Of a DNA stretch of 64,000 nucleotides, positions 53,881 through 64,000 are shown piece after piece (within the stretch, counting starts at the first letter, position 1; every line of letters starts with the position of its first letter). A program made the position numbers and the translations under genes. The DNA comes from Ficedula albicollis (Eukaryota > Chordata > Aves > Passeriformes > Muscicapidae): positions 19,184,885 to 19,248,884 of the forward strand of contig NC_021700.1 in NCBI RefSeq assembly GCF_000247815.1. Reading direction: 5' to 3'. Below the pieces are notes generated by a model. It saw nothing but the letters and a program-made list of their open reading frames with translations. It searched no databases and was not told where the DNA came from.

Positions 53881-55889
53881 AACTAAATAAAACTGAATGT
53901 AGTTGCCTAGGAGTATGAATACATTCTGCAACTGATACTTTTTCAGGACTGTCCTATGTAAGGCAATAGGTGCACACCCAAATGAAAAACCCTTTTTCCA
54001 GATCTCAGATGCAATTTTTCCTATTAATCTGCAAAGATACTAACATTCAGATTCTTATTAATTTATACCTACTTTATTCACACAGAACACTGCTGCAAAG
54101 AAAATTCCCTAATCTCCTGTTGTCTTTCCTCACTTTCTATAGCATCAGATAGAAGCTGTTCCTTTCAAAGTTGGTCATTAGTTATTCCCTCCTTATCTAA
54201 ATCTTCCTCCCACTGAAGTGAAGTGAAAACTCCCACTTCCAAATCACCTCAGGATATCAACTCACAATTAGCACGTGTCAAGTTTTCAAACAAGTTGAAA
54301 ATGTTCTTTTCTTTCAGCTAGTGAGAAATCCACCAGAGAGTAATTGGCTCAGCTAACCCATTACTCCCACTGGAGTGACTGCTTTTCCTATATATTTGCA
54401 AAAATATTGAAAATATTCTAACGAATACGACTTAAAGTTATTAAGCTTGACCAGTAAAAAATTCAGCATGGAATCAACCTGGGTACTGTAGGTTCAATTG
54501 CAAACCATACATCCTGCCATACATTGAGCCTATTCAGATGACAGGTAATATCCACTATTAGCATTCCATAGAAAATAATCCTTCAAGTAAGAAAATAATC
54601 CTTCAATATCAAAGTAAGGGCTGACATCTGAAACAGTAAAAATATTATTTTGAAACAAAAGCTACTTAAAATTAGCATTTGCATCACTTACAGTACGCAT
54701 AAATTTTACTGGTGTTAAATTTTAATATTGTCCCAAAGGTTGGTCCATTACGTTCCTTCTAAGTAATGAAATAAAGGTGATTTTATCTGACTCCACCACC
54801 TTCCTCCCACTCAGATACCCTTCCACTTGTCCCTAGAGGCAAAAGTGCTCACAGATCATACAGAAATTCATAAAACTCTGAAGCACTTACAAAATCAGTG
54901 GAAGCAGAAATGGAAGTTCCTATAATTTAAAAGCTGTACAGTGCAAGCACTGTAGAAATGCTTTCCTTCTGAGAATAATCAGAGAGTGAAGCTTTTTTGG
55001 TATCATCAATATCAATATATCAGCATCAATATATTGGTATTTTTCAATTACATTGTTTTAGGTAAATACTAAAAAATACTAAATACTAAAAAACTGATTT
55101 TTTTGTGCTGATCCAATATTCCAAGACACTGCAGCTAAGCTGATTGTCCCCACAATTTTAAGTGACAAGGAAGTTTATCTATGGAAGGAAATATTTTTGT
55201 GACACCTTGTTATTCTGATCTAGGCTGTTTCCCATAAGTGCTGTCTCTTTTCCTTGCATCTGCAATCTCCTTCCATATACCTAAATTCTAGAATCTTTTG
55301 ACTTATTACAGGACAGTTTGATCTTTGGAATGACTCCTCATTCCATCTGAGGCTTCAATGCTACCAAAACTAAGGCAATGGTAGCCTAATACAGATATAA
55401 CACAGAGAGGCTATAAATAACCACTTTCTTTTATTGAGTCAGTTTTGAAGGTAATACACATTTTCCGGCTTCTAAAATTTAATATCATGTCTCAATAAAA
55501 GAATGTCTCATATCTCTTTGAATACCCAGCTACATTCTATTCATGTAAAATTAAATATATGCAATATATAAGGTGCCAGAAATCAGGATTTTTTTCTAAG
55601 AAAATGGAGTAAAATTTGTGCAAGTTTCAAAATGTAACACCTAATAATGTAAAAGATAGAAAATATATCTATTTTAATTTCAACCTATGTATCATTTTTT
55701 TAATCAAAACAAATTTAAATGTTTTTCAACCACATGTTTATTATACTAGATGTCCTGTGTAGCAAATAAATTCCATATTTAAAATATATAAATATTATTT
55801 AATCTTAATTTAAGTAGGCCAAATTTATTTTTTTATCTGCCATAGTTTATCTTAGTTGCTTTGGCTGGAACTTTGGAGCTAGTGCGGCA
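53881..55889. other. Non-coding intronic block, no gene seen
   Basis: No exon recognised. It contains a 20-bp tandem duplication (54571-54606) and short AT-rich repeats near 55005-55095 (atcaatatatcagcatcaat; repeated taaatactaaaaaa). Confidence 0.55.
54571..54606. repeat. Small tandem duplication, 20-bp unit
   Basis: gaaaataatccttcaa occurs at 54571 and again at 54591, separated by gtaa. Confidence 0.9.
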
Positions 55890-57765
55890 AAACCAGAGTT
55901 TTCAAAAAACCTTCAAAACCTTCAAAAGAAGGCACAGACAATTCAAGAGGACTACATCATGAGCCTGTATGAGAAGAAAGTTAGGCCAAAGCCCAGCTGG
56001 CACCTATCTGGCTACTGTAGTAAAAGACAACAAAAAATGTTTCTAAAAATGCATCAGCACCAAGAAGAGGACCAAGGAGAACTTCCTGCCTTGATTGGTG
56101 ACAAAGTGTGAGGAAGAGGCTGAGGCACTCAATGCCTTCTTTGCCTCAGTCTTTATTGGTAAGACTTGGTTCTTTGGGTACCCACCCTCTAAACTGGAAG
56201 ACAGGGACAGGAAGCTGAATGAAGCCCCCATAATCCAGGAGGAAATGGTCAGCCACCTCCTAGACCACCTTGACCTGTACAAGTCTATGAGGGCAGATGG
56301 GATCCACCCTGGGGTTCTGGGGGAAGCTGCAGACATGCTCACCAAGCCATATAACATTTATCTGCCACCCTGCTCAACTGGGCAAGTCCCAGTTGACTGG
56401 ATGTTGGCAAATCTCTACAAAATGCATTGGCCCCTCCACAGGAAGGGTCAGAAGGAGGACCCAGAGCACTACAGACTGATCTCGGTCCAGGGAAAGTCCC
56501 TACAGCAAGTGCAGTTAGACAATCAAGAGAGTCATGAACAGCCAGCATGAGTTCCATGCCAGGAAAGGCAGGTCCTGCTAGACCAACCTGATCTCCTTCT
56601 ACAAAAAGGAGACCTGCTGAATAGATGAGGGAGAGTGTGGATGCTGTCTGCCTACCCTTCAGTAAAGCCTTTGACACCATTTCCCACAGTATTCTTCCTG
56701 AGAAACCAGCTGTTCAAGACTCACTCTTTCCTGGGTTAAAAAAAATGTCTGGATAGCCAGACCCAGAGTGTGGAGGTCAACAGACCTACACCCAGTTGGC
56801 AGCCAGTTACTATTGGTGCTCCCAAAGGATCAGTATCAGGGCCAGTCACGTTTAATGTCTTTATTCATCATCTGAAAAAGGGGATTGAATGTGTCCTCAG
56901 CCACTCTGCTGATGACCCCAGGTTGGGCAGGACTGTTGATCTGCCAGGAAGGCTCTGCAGAAGGATCTGGACAGGCTGGATCAATGGGACCAGGCCAGCG
57001 GTGTGAAGTTCAACAAGGCCAAGTACCAGGTCCTGCTCTTGGATCGCAAAAAACACCATATGCAGCACTACATTACTGCCACAAACACTACTGGTGGCAG
57101 CATAGCTGGAAAGCTGCCTGGAGGAAAAGGACCTGGGGGTGCTGGTGGCAGCAGCTGAACATGAGCCAGGGTGTGCCCAGGGGGCCAAGAAGGCCAATGG
57201 CATCCTGGCCTGGATCAGCAATGGTGTGGGCAGCAGGAGCAGGGCAGGGATTGTCCCCCTGTGCTGGGCACTGCTGAGGCCACACCTCGAGTGCTGTGTC
57301 CAGCTCTGGGCCCTGAGTGCCAGAAAGACACCGAGGGGCTGGAGTGAGTGCAGAGAAGGGCAATGGAGCTGGGGCAGGGTCTGGAGCAGCAGTGCTGTGA
57401 GGAGCAGCTGAGGGGGCTGGGGGTGTTTATCCTGGAGAAAAGGAGCCTCAGGGTGACCTTATAGCTCTAAAACTGCCTGGAAGGAGGGTGTGGCCAGGTT
57501 GGTATTGGCCTCTTCTCCTAGGGAGCAAGGGAGAGGACAAGAGGAAATTATTTGGATATTAGTAGATAATTTTTCACCAAAAGAGTTGTCAAGCATTGTA
57601 ACCCTTGCCCAGGGAAGTGGCTGAGTCACATCTCTAGAGGTTTTTAAAAGACATGTAGATGTGGCCCTTGGGGAAATGGTTTAGTGGTGGACTTGGCAGC
57701 AGTGGATTAGTAGTTGGACTCAACAATCTTAACGGCCTTTTCCAATCTAAACAAATCTATAATAA
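55890..57765 (+). mobile_element. CR1 LINE, longest copy in the window (ORF2 reverse transcriptase part to 3' end)
   Basis: About 1.9 kb of a 5'-truncated CR1. It begins in the part of ORF2 between endonuclease and reverse transcriptase (gttaggccaaagcccagctg, gacaacaaaaaatgtttcta). It continues through the RT domain and ORF2 C-terminus (cacctcgagtgctgtgtcca) and the 3' UTR. It ends with gtagttggactcaacaatct and cttttccaatctaaacaaat, the standard CR1 terminus. The 5' boundary is uncertain by about 50 bp. Confidence 0.92.
55960..57420 (+). pseudogene. CR1 ORF2 reverse-transcriptase remnant
   Basis: ORF2 of CR1 encodes an endonuclease-reverse transcriptase; only the RT and C-terminal portion is here. 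Readable blocks include EEEAEALNAFFASVF (near 56110), the SKAFDT block (56661-56678) and SADDPRLG (near 56905), the equivalent of the FADD catalytic box. The first catalytic aspartate block reads CLPFSKAFD, with Pro where Asp is expected, and the FADD Phe is now Ser. Several frameshifts divide the frame (the longest open piece is 151 codons, 56095-56550). It cannot encode an active enzyme. Confidence 0.88.
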
Positions 57766-57963
57766 AAATGCAACACTAAAAATTCTCTGGACTTAATCCA
57801 GTTCCTTTCAAATCCACCAAAATAACATAATCACTGCAGCAGATTTTATTAATGTGGATTTTTGGAATTACTGAAAAAGCAGTTATTTTAACTACAGTTT
57901 TCAGAAATACTTTTTAAAGTTTAGAGCAGCATTATAGAAATGAAATTATCGTCTTTAAAATAC

Positions 57964-57986
57964 ATTAAATTAAATTAAATTAAATA
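57964..57986. repeat. (TTAAA)n microsatellite
   Basis: Four to five pentanucleotide units, about 200 bp beyond the 3' end of the CR1 copy. Confidence 0.88.
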
Positions 57987-58850
57987 GGGTGAACCAATTT
58001 AATAATATATAAATGACAAAAAGAGACACTAAGTATGTTGAAGATGATAATCATAAGTGAAATTAAAGCTGAAAAATCCAGCTGGGAAATTAAGTATTTT
58101 GAAAGTAATTTATTTTTTAATCTCTGTTAACATCCTTAATGTTAATATGATCCATGTCATAAACTAAAATAGCTATGTAAGTCCTAGAACAAAGCAATTT
58201 CTTAGAAGCAAGGAAACAGGTATAGGTTTAATACACAATTGGTTAATCATCATTATTACCTAGAATAAAAGATAGTAAAGCAGAATTCAACATTTCCAAA
58301 CTATTCAATATCAATCAGTTTTGTATGTTTTAATTTCTGCTCAAGACATGCAATTTTACAAGTATATAATGCTAAGAACTTTGAGAAAAGAATGTTAGCA
58401 TTACCTTAGTCTGTCTTTAGGCCTATTTTTTCATTCTGTGGCATACATATTCACAAACAGATTCAATATTCTTACAGTGTTCTCATATGGGGTAAGAGTT
58501 GATCAGCTGGACATATATCCTCTCTTACAGGCAACAAACTACAAAAGTGGGGATCAGATACTGAAGAACAGGTCCGCTGTATTGAAATCTTTGCACTTAT
58601 GAAACCAGCAGAAGGCACAGGACATCTTGGCATCTTTATTAATTTTTCTACTGAAAACGGCATGTTCTACTCTGGAAGTCACCACTCACTTTAAACTTAT
58701 TTTGGCAAACAAGCTATTCCAGGGAGTTTTAAGTAATTACTTGTTAAGTTTTTAATACATTCCACTCTTCAGAACATGAAGTTCGTATTGAGATATTCAT
58801 TATGAATTTTCATTGATCATTTTAATTTAAAGTTGTGGGATTTTCTTCCA

Positions 58851-58865
58851 TATATATATATATAT
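58851..58865. repeat. Short (TA)n microsatellite
   Basis: Seven and a half TA units followed by a G run and T runs. Confidence 0.85.
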
Positions 58866-60917
58866 GGGGGTTTTTTGGTTTGTTTTTTTTTATTTCTGAG
58901 CAGCAAAATAGGGCAAAACTGGAGAATCAAATATCTGGAAATAAATTTAAATAATTTAATAAATTAAATAAAAATTCACACTGCAGTACATTTGAGCTAG
59001 AGTCAGAGTGTGGTAAATTGCTACTAGGATTACTTGATATCCCGCATTTAAAACATGTGTTCAGTCCATCATATCACATTGCTAATGGCTGTAAACCCTG
59101 CTGTCACAGAGCAGCATCTTGAAAAAGCATTCAGTTTCTTACCTGAATAAAACTATACAGCTAAAAAGTGTTAGAACCATTTGAATTGTATATTGCATAA
59201 CTCTGAGTCCCCTTTTTATTTTGGTGAGAAGGACAAACAAGTGATAAAGCTGGCTTTGCAATGCTAAGGCTCATATTAAGCCAAAAGTCCTTTAGTTCTA
59301 AGAGGAGCAGTTTTTTTCCTTAGAAATAAACTTGTAAAGACACCAATGCTCTGGCACCTGTTGGCATTTTCACATCTCTGTTGAAAAGCCTAAAGGGACA
59401 AAGTTTACTTAAATTCAGACTTAAATTAGTTTATTACACATGCCTCTTGGAAGGGGAAGTAGACATGGACGCAGAAGTGTTTATTTTTCACTATCTGGAA
59501 CATGGTAATGATGCATTAACTTAAACTTAATGCAAAGTATATAAAAGCAAGAATTTAGATGATTAAGTTCTGTAATTTAAAATAAATTGTCATCTACTTA
59601 AGTGCAATTTTTCAGCTAATATCCAATTTATGCACCTGTATAAATTTTTGAATATCATATGTTTTGAGGACAGAAAATACATATGTTTCAATCCACTCAT
59701 TTCTCCAATCTTCTGTGCCACTTTAATTTCCTAGCTTTCAGTTTTGTTACCACCATCTCAAACTAAGTTTTTTTTTCTCTGACCCGTATTTCAAATTGCA
59801 CATCATGTTTCCTTACTCTTACTAAGGGCAGCTATAAATTTAGCAAAAGATGGGTTTTTTAAATAGAGAGAAAATCAACTACTTTAATTTGCTTTTTGGG
59901 CACCAAGGTTTTCTAAAACAATACAAAAAATATTCGCCATATCTGATAATTTTCTTCTTTCTTGATCCAGTCATTAATTTTTAACCACATTTCTTCTCAT
60001 TAAAAGTTAAATAGGTCTAAAAAGATTTAATGTACATTCTGGACAAGTGTATAGAGGACTTTTACAGCTGAAATTTTGCTGATATAATTTTGCTTCTGAG
60101 TGTGATCCATGTAAGGATTAGTCAGTTGTTTCCATTCATTGGATTATGCTATATTGCTGCATTATTTAATAGACATAAGAATTTCACAATGAATAATTTA
60201 ATTATTTGCTTTATATTTCACCCCAAGAAAAGAGGTACTTCAAGTTACTTCTTTAGTTTGTTTCCTCTGAGTATGCATTTCTCAATAAAAAAACCCAACC
60301 AAAAACTATGTTTTATTTTTATACTACCCTGCATTTGTATTACACTAACACTTCTACTACTATAGCATCAATGTTTCCCTGTTATTTCAATGGGACTATC
60401 AAATCCCAAGCTTTATTCTAGCTGTTTACAGACTACTAAAAGTTGCATCAAAAGTTTCAGCAATCTAATAGGGCACCCTATAGACCCTGTATTACATGTT
60501 ACTTGATGTAACTAAAGCTGTTTAGATTATAGGCATTTTTCATGCTTCATGAACTCAAAGTACTTGATATCTATTTGGGGATTTGCAAGAGCACATAATT
60601 GGTGGAAACTGTGGAACTTCAGCATTAGGTAGCAGTTTTATTGAAGAGCATTTCAGATTACTGTGCATTAAAAGCCATTTATGATAGACTACATTCATGC
60701 TGTTGGAAAAAAATCCATCATCAAACTAGGATAAATATACAGAGGCATATCTTACAGGACACTTCATATATGCTTCTGCTCTTTGCACATCCAGCATAGT
60801 GCTGAAGGCTTGGAACAGTTTTGGACATGTAATATAATGAAAGGTGTGGTTTAAAAATGGAAAGAGTGTAGAAGAAAAGAACTACTAGATTAGACCAACA
60901 AAAATACGGGAATAAGT

Positions 60918-61008
60918 AAGAGAGAGACAGAGAGAGAGAGAGAAAGAAAAAGAGAGAGAAAGAGAGAGAGAAAAAAAGAGAGAGAGAAAAAAAGAGAGAG
61001 AAAGAGAG

Positions 61009-61043
<35 letters not shown>

Positions 61044-61726
61044 GAGAGAAAGAGAGAGAAAGAGAGAGAAAGAGAGAGAAAGAGAGAGAAAGAGAGAGAA
61101 AGAGAGAGAAAGAGAGAGAAAGAGAGAGAAAGAGAGAGAAAGAGAGAGAAAGAGAGAGAAAGAGAGAGAAAGAGAGAGAAAGAGAGAGAAAGAGAGAGAA
61201 AGAGAGAGAAAGAGAGAGAAAGAGAGAGAAAGAGAGAGAAAGAGAGAGAAAGAGAGAGAAAGAGAGAGAAAGAGAGAGAAAGAGAGAGAAAGAGAGAGAA
61301 AGAGAGAGAAAGAGAGAGAAAGAGAGAGAAAGAGAGAGAAAGAGAGAGAAAGAGAGAGAAAGAGAGAGAAAGAGAGAGAAAGAGAGAGAAAGAGAGAGAA
61401 AGAGAGAGAAAGAGAGAGAAAGAGAGAGAAAGAGAGAGAAAGAGAGAGAAAGAGAGAGAAAGAGAGAGAAAGAGAGAGAAAGAGAGAGAAAGAGAGAGAA
61501 AGAGAGAGAAAGAGAGAGAAAGAGAGAGAAAGAGAGAGAAAGAGAGAGAAAGAGAGAGAAAGAGAGAGAAAGAGAGAGAAAGAGAGAGAAAGAGAGAGAA
61601 AGAGAGAGAAAGAGAGAGAAAGAGAGAGAAAGAGAGAGAAAGAGAGAGAAAGAGAGAGAAAGAGAGAGAAAGAGAGAGAAAGAGAGAGAAAGAGAGAGAA
61701 AGAGAGAGAAAGAGAGAGAAAGAGAG

Positions 61727-61761
<35 letters not shown>

Positions 61762-62124
61762 GAGAGAAAGAGAGAGAAAGAGAGAGAAAGAGAGAGAAAG
61801 AGAGAGAAAGAGAGAGAAAGAGAGAGAAAGAGAGAGAAAGAGAGAGAAAGAGAGAGAAAGAGAGAGAAAGAGAGAGAAAGAGAGAGAAAGAGAGAGAAAG
61901 AGAGAGAAAGAGAGAGAAAGAGAGAGAAAGAGAGAGAAAGAGAGAGAAAGAGAGAGAAAGAGAGAGAAAGAGAGAGAAAGAGAGAGAAAGAGAGAGAAAG
62001 AGAGAGAAAGAGAGAGAAAGAGAGAGAAAGAGAGAGAAAGAGAGAGAAAGAGAGAGAAAGAGAGAGAAAGAGAGAGAAAGAGAGAGAAAGAGAGAGAAAG
62101 AGAGAGAAAGAGAGAGAAAGAGAG

Positions 62125-62159
<35 letters not shown>

Positions 62160-62552
62160 GAGAGAAAGAGAGAGAAAGAGAGAGAAAGAGAGAGAAAGAG
62201 AGAGAAAGAGAGAGAAAGAGAGAGAAAGAGAGAGAAAGAGAGAGAAAGAGAGAGAAAGAGAGAGAAAGAGAGAGAAAGAGAGAGAAAGAGAGAGAAAGAG
62301 AGAGAAAGAGAGAGAAAGAGAGAGAAAGAGAGAGAAAGAGAGAGAAAGAGAGAGAAAGAGAGAGAAAGAGAGAGAAAGAGAGAGAAAGAGAGAGAAAGAG
62401 AGAGAAAGAGAGAGAAAGAGAGAGAAAGAGAGAGAAAGAGAGAGAAAGAGAGAGAAAGAGAGAGAAAGAGAGAGAAAGAGAGAGAAAGAGAGAGAAAGAG
62501 AGAGAAAGAGAGAGAAAGAGAGAGAAAGAGAGAGAAAGAGAGAGAAAGAGAG

Positions 62553-62587
<35 letters not shown>

Positions 62588-62596
62588 GAGAGAAAG
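60918..62596. repeat. Giant polypurine tandem array, 10-bp unit AGAGAGAGAA
   Basis: After a variable left border (60918-61030, with units carrying longer A runs), 61031-62594 consists of 154 perfect 10-bp units plus three 8-bp units. The 8-bp units lie at 61741-61748, 62139-62146 and 62567-62574, and divide the array into blocks of 71, 39, 42 and 2 units. I see no base substitution in these 1,564 bp, only the three 2-bp losses. The plus strand is all purine and the minus strand all pyrimidine. The minus strand is open in more than one frame (up to 634 codons, a Ser-Leu-Phe repeat) purely because the unit contains no stop. Confidence 0.98.
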
Positions 62597-64000
62597 CAAC
62601 AGGTATAGCTGATTCTGCTATGCATTCTCTTCCAGCTATGAAATCTCTCTCATTTTTAGGATTCTAAGCCAACGAATGGATATTTTTGCCATCCAGTTTT
62701 AAAACTTCTATATAAAAGGTCTGCTATGCCTTTAACAAAAAGTTATTTTGAAATACTGTATAACCTTTCCAAAAGAAAAATACAATGCTAATACAAAATC
62801 CTCCTTAATTCAATGAAATCTGATACTCTTCAGGAGATCAACATGGGACTTTAGCTTATTTGTACTTTCATAATGATATGTAGAGTTTCTGGCAGTATAA
62901 GGTAGGAGGAAAACTACTTTGCTCAGAACAATCTCCTGCCATACACTTAAACTGCTCTGTTGGCTACGCTAGGAAAATTTGTATTTTCCAGCTGAACACC
63001 CTTCCTGTTACTGTTAGTAACTGTTAGTTACAGTCATTAAGCATGACTGTAAATGTATTTATTTCCTAAGGAAAGACAACAAATCACTGCAGAGATAGAT
63101 TGACAGAAGCTAGTGAGACCACTGGCCAAAAAATGGTGAGACTTGCCAGACAATTTTAGTGAAGATTTAATGGCAGGCTCTGTTTCCTCAAAACAATTTC
63201 TATTTCTCTATTCCAATATCTTTGCTTTGTAGGGTCCTCAGAATGTTACTAGTAGTTAATGTTTCTTTAGCATTTTTGTAAATCATATTAAAGGAAAATA
63301 GAAATTCAGGTAAACACCTGAGTAATTTGTATTTTATGCTATTCAGTATTCCTTGCTCATTGATGAAAATAAAATAGATCTTCAGTGAAATTTTAGTAAT
63401 GTTAAATATCCCGCACGCACTTTTCTGCTCACATATGAAAAACCCTATAAACAATGTAGATACATCAAAACATCTATCTTAACTGTAAACTGTTTTTATT
63501 CTCAGCCAAGCACAGATTATGCCTAAAAATTCCTAGAACATTGCTGCACAGAGAAATGGATTTGCTGATAATCAAAGTTTTATAAGTAGAAAGAGGGAAA
63601 TAAAATGAGCATCAGTTCCTGGAGCACATATGCACATCCAGCCGTCCTTTATATCATTATCCTGTCACTGGATAGGGCATTACTAATGTTTTATTTGATG
63701 TTATCTCAAGTGTTTGAGAGAGATACACAGAGAGAGAGAAACAGCACCCACAAGTGCATCCACAAAAAAGCAACTCAAATCTGTGGTATTTTTTATTTGA
63801 TATTATATCAGTGAGCAAAACAGTTCAACAGAATGTTTATCCTCCTTCCATATACTCTCTCACTATAGCATTTCTTTTCACTTGTATAAAAACTCCCTTC
63901 ACTGTGTCTTGAGAACCTAACTTTGCCTTGAAATACTTGATGCTATTTCAGTTCCTAAGTGAAGAGAAAAAATAAATTAAAAAATAAAAAAGGATGTTCA
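62597..64000. other. Non-coding intronic block, no gene seen
   Basis: A+T-rich sequence to the end of the window. A short GA-rich patch at 63716-63741 is the only simple sequence noted. No exon or transposon recognised. Confidence 0.55.

Larger units (their letters stand above)
57766..60917. other. Non-coding intronic block, no gene seen
   Basis: A+T-rich, with (AAATT)n at 57964-57986 and (TA)n at 58851-58865. No exon recognised. Confidence 0.55.

Noticed and set aside
60721..62625. A 634-codon open frame on the minus strand (and a 569-codon one in another frame) rich in Ser, Leu and Phe
   Set aside because: It is a read-through of the (CTCTCTTTCT)n array. A 10-bp unit cycles through three frames and contains no stop, so the protein is a by-product of the repeat.
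1..64000. Other PDE4D alternative first exons (such as those of isoforms 3, 7, 8 and 9)
   Set aside because: I looked for their characteristic starts on the minus strand and saw none, but these exons are short and a proper alignment would be needed to exclude them.

Overview
The window is A+T-rich, gene-poor DNA from a bird. Two observations fix this. First, CR1 non-LTR retrotransposon pieces of several kinds occur throughout, on both strands, together with an LTR of the avian ERVL type. Second, one short exon on the minus strand can be recognised as the isoform-specific first coding exon of PDE4D5, a long form of the cAMP phosphodiesterase gene PDE4D. In birds PDE4D lies on the Z chromosome (general knowledge, not visible here), so the window is probably Z-linked. 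Species cannot be told from this sequence.

Layout. The PDE4D5 exon (30664-30932, minus) is the only supported coding sequence. It ends in a strong splice donor that splits a TGC codon. PDE4D is transcribed right to left here. Everything to the left of the exon should be the intron leading to the shared PDE4D exons. Everything to the right should be the PDE4D5 promoter region and intron of longer PDE4D isoforms that start further upstream. I found no other PDE4D exon, but short first exons could be missed by eye.

Repeats. CR1 fragments lie at about 3.1-4.2, 11.6-12.0, 24.8-25.9 (minus), 35.2 (minus), 38.9-40.3, 42.8-43.1, 53.5-53.9 and 55.9-57.8 kb. The 38.9-40.3 kb copy is internally deleted: an ORF1 esterase remnant and the first codons of ORF2 run directly into the 3' end of the element. 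A solo ERVL-type LTR follows at 40.5-41.1 kb. The G+C-richer patch at 18.8-20.9 kb is probably old retroviral or other repeat material. Local tandem duplications lie at 17.4, 27.1, 27.8 and 54.6 kb.

The most striking structure is a 1.7 kb all-purine tandem array at 60.9-62.6 kb. It is built from a 10-bp unit with over 150 copies and no base substitution across 1,564 bp. It creates long but meaningless open frames on the minus strand. No bacterial-style operon, CRISPR array, tRNA or rRNA is present, and I see no convincing new biological system. The purine array and the deleted CR1 are the items most worth a second look.
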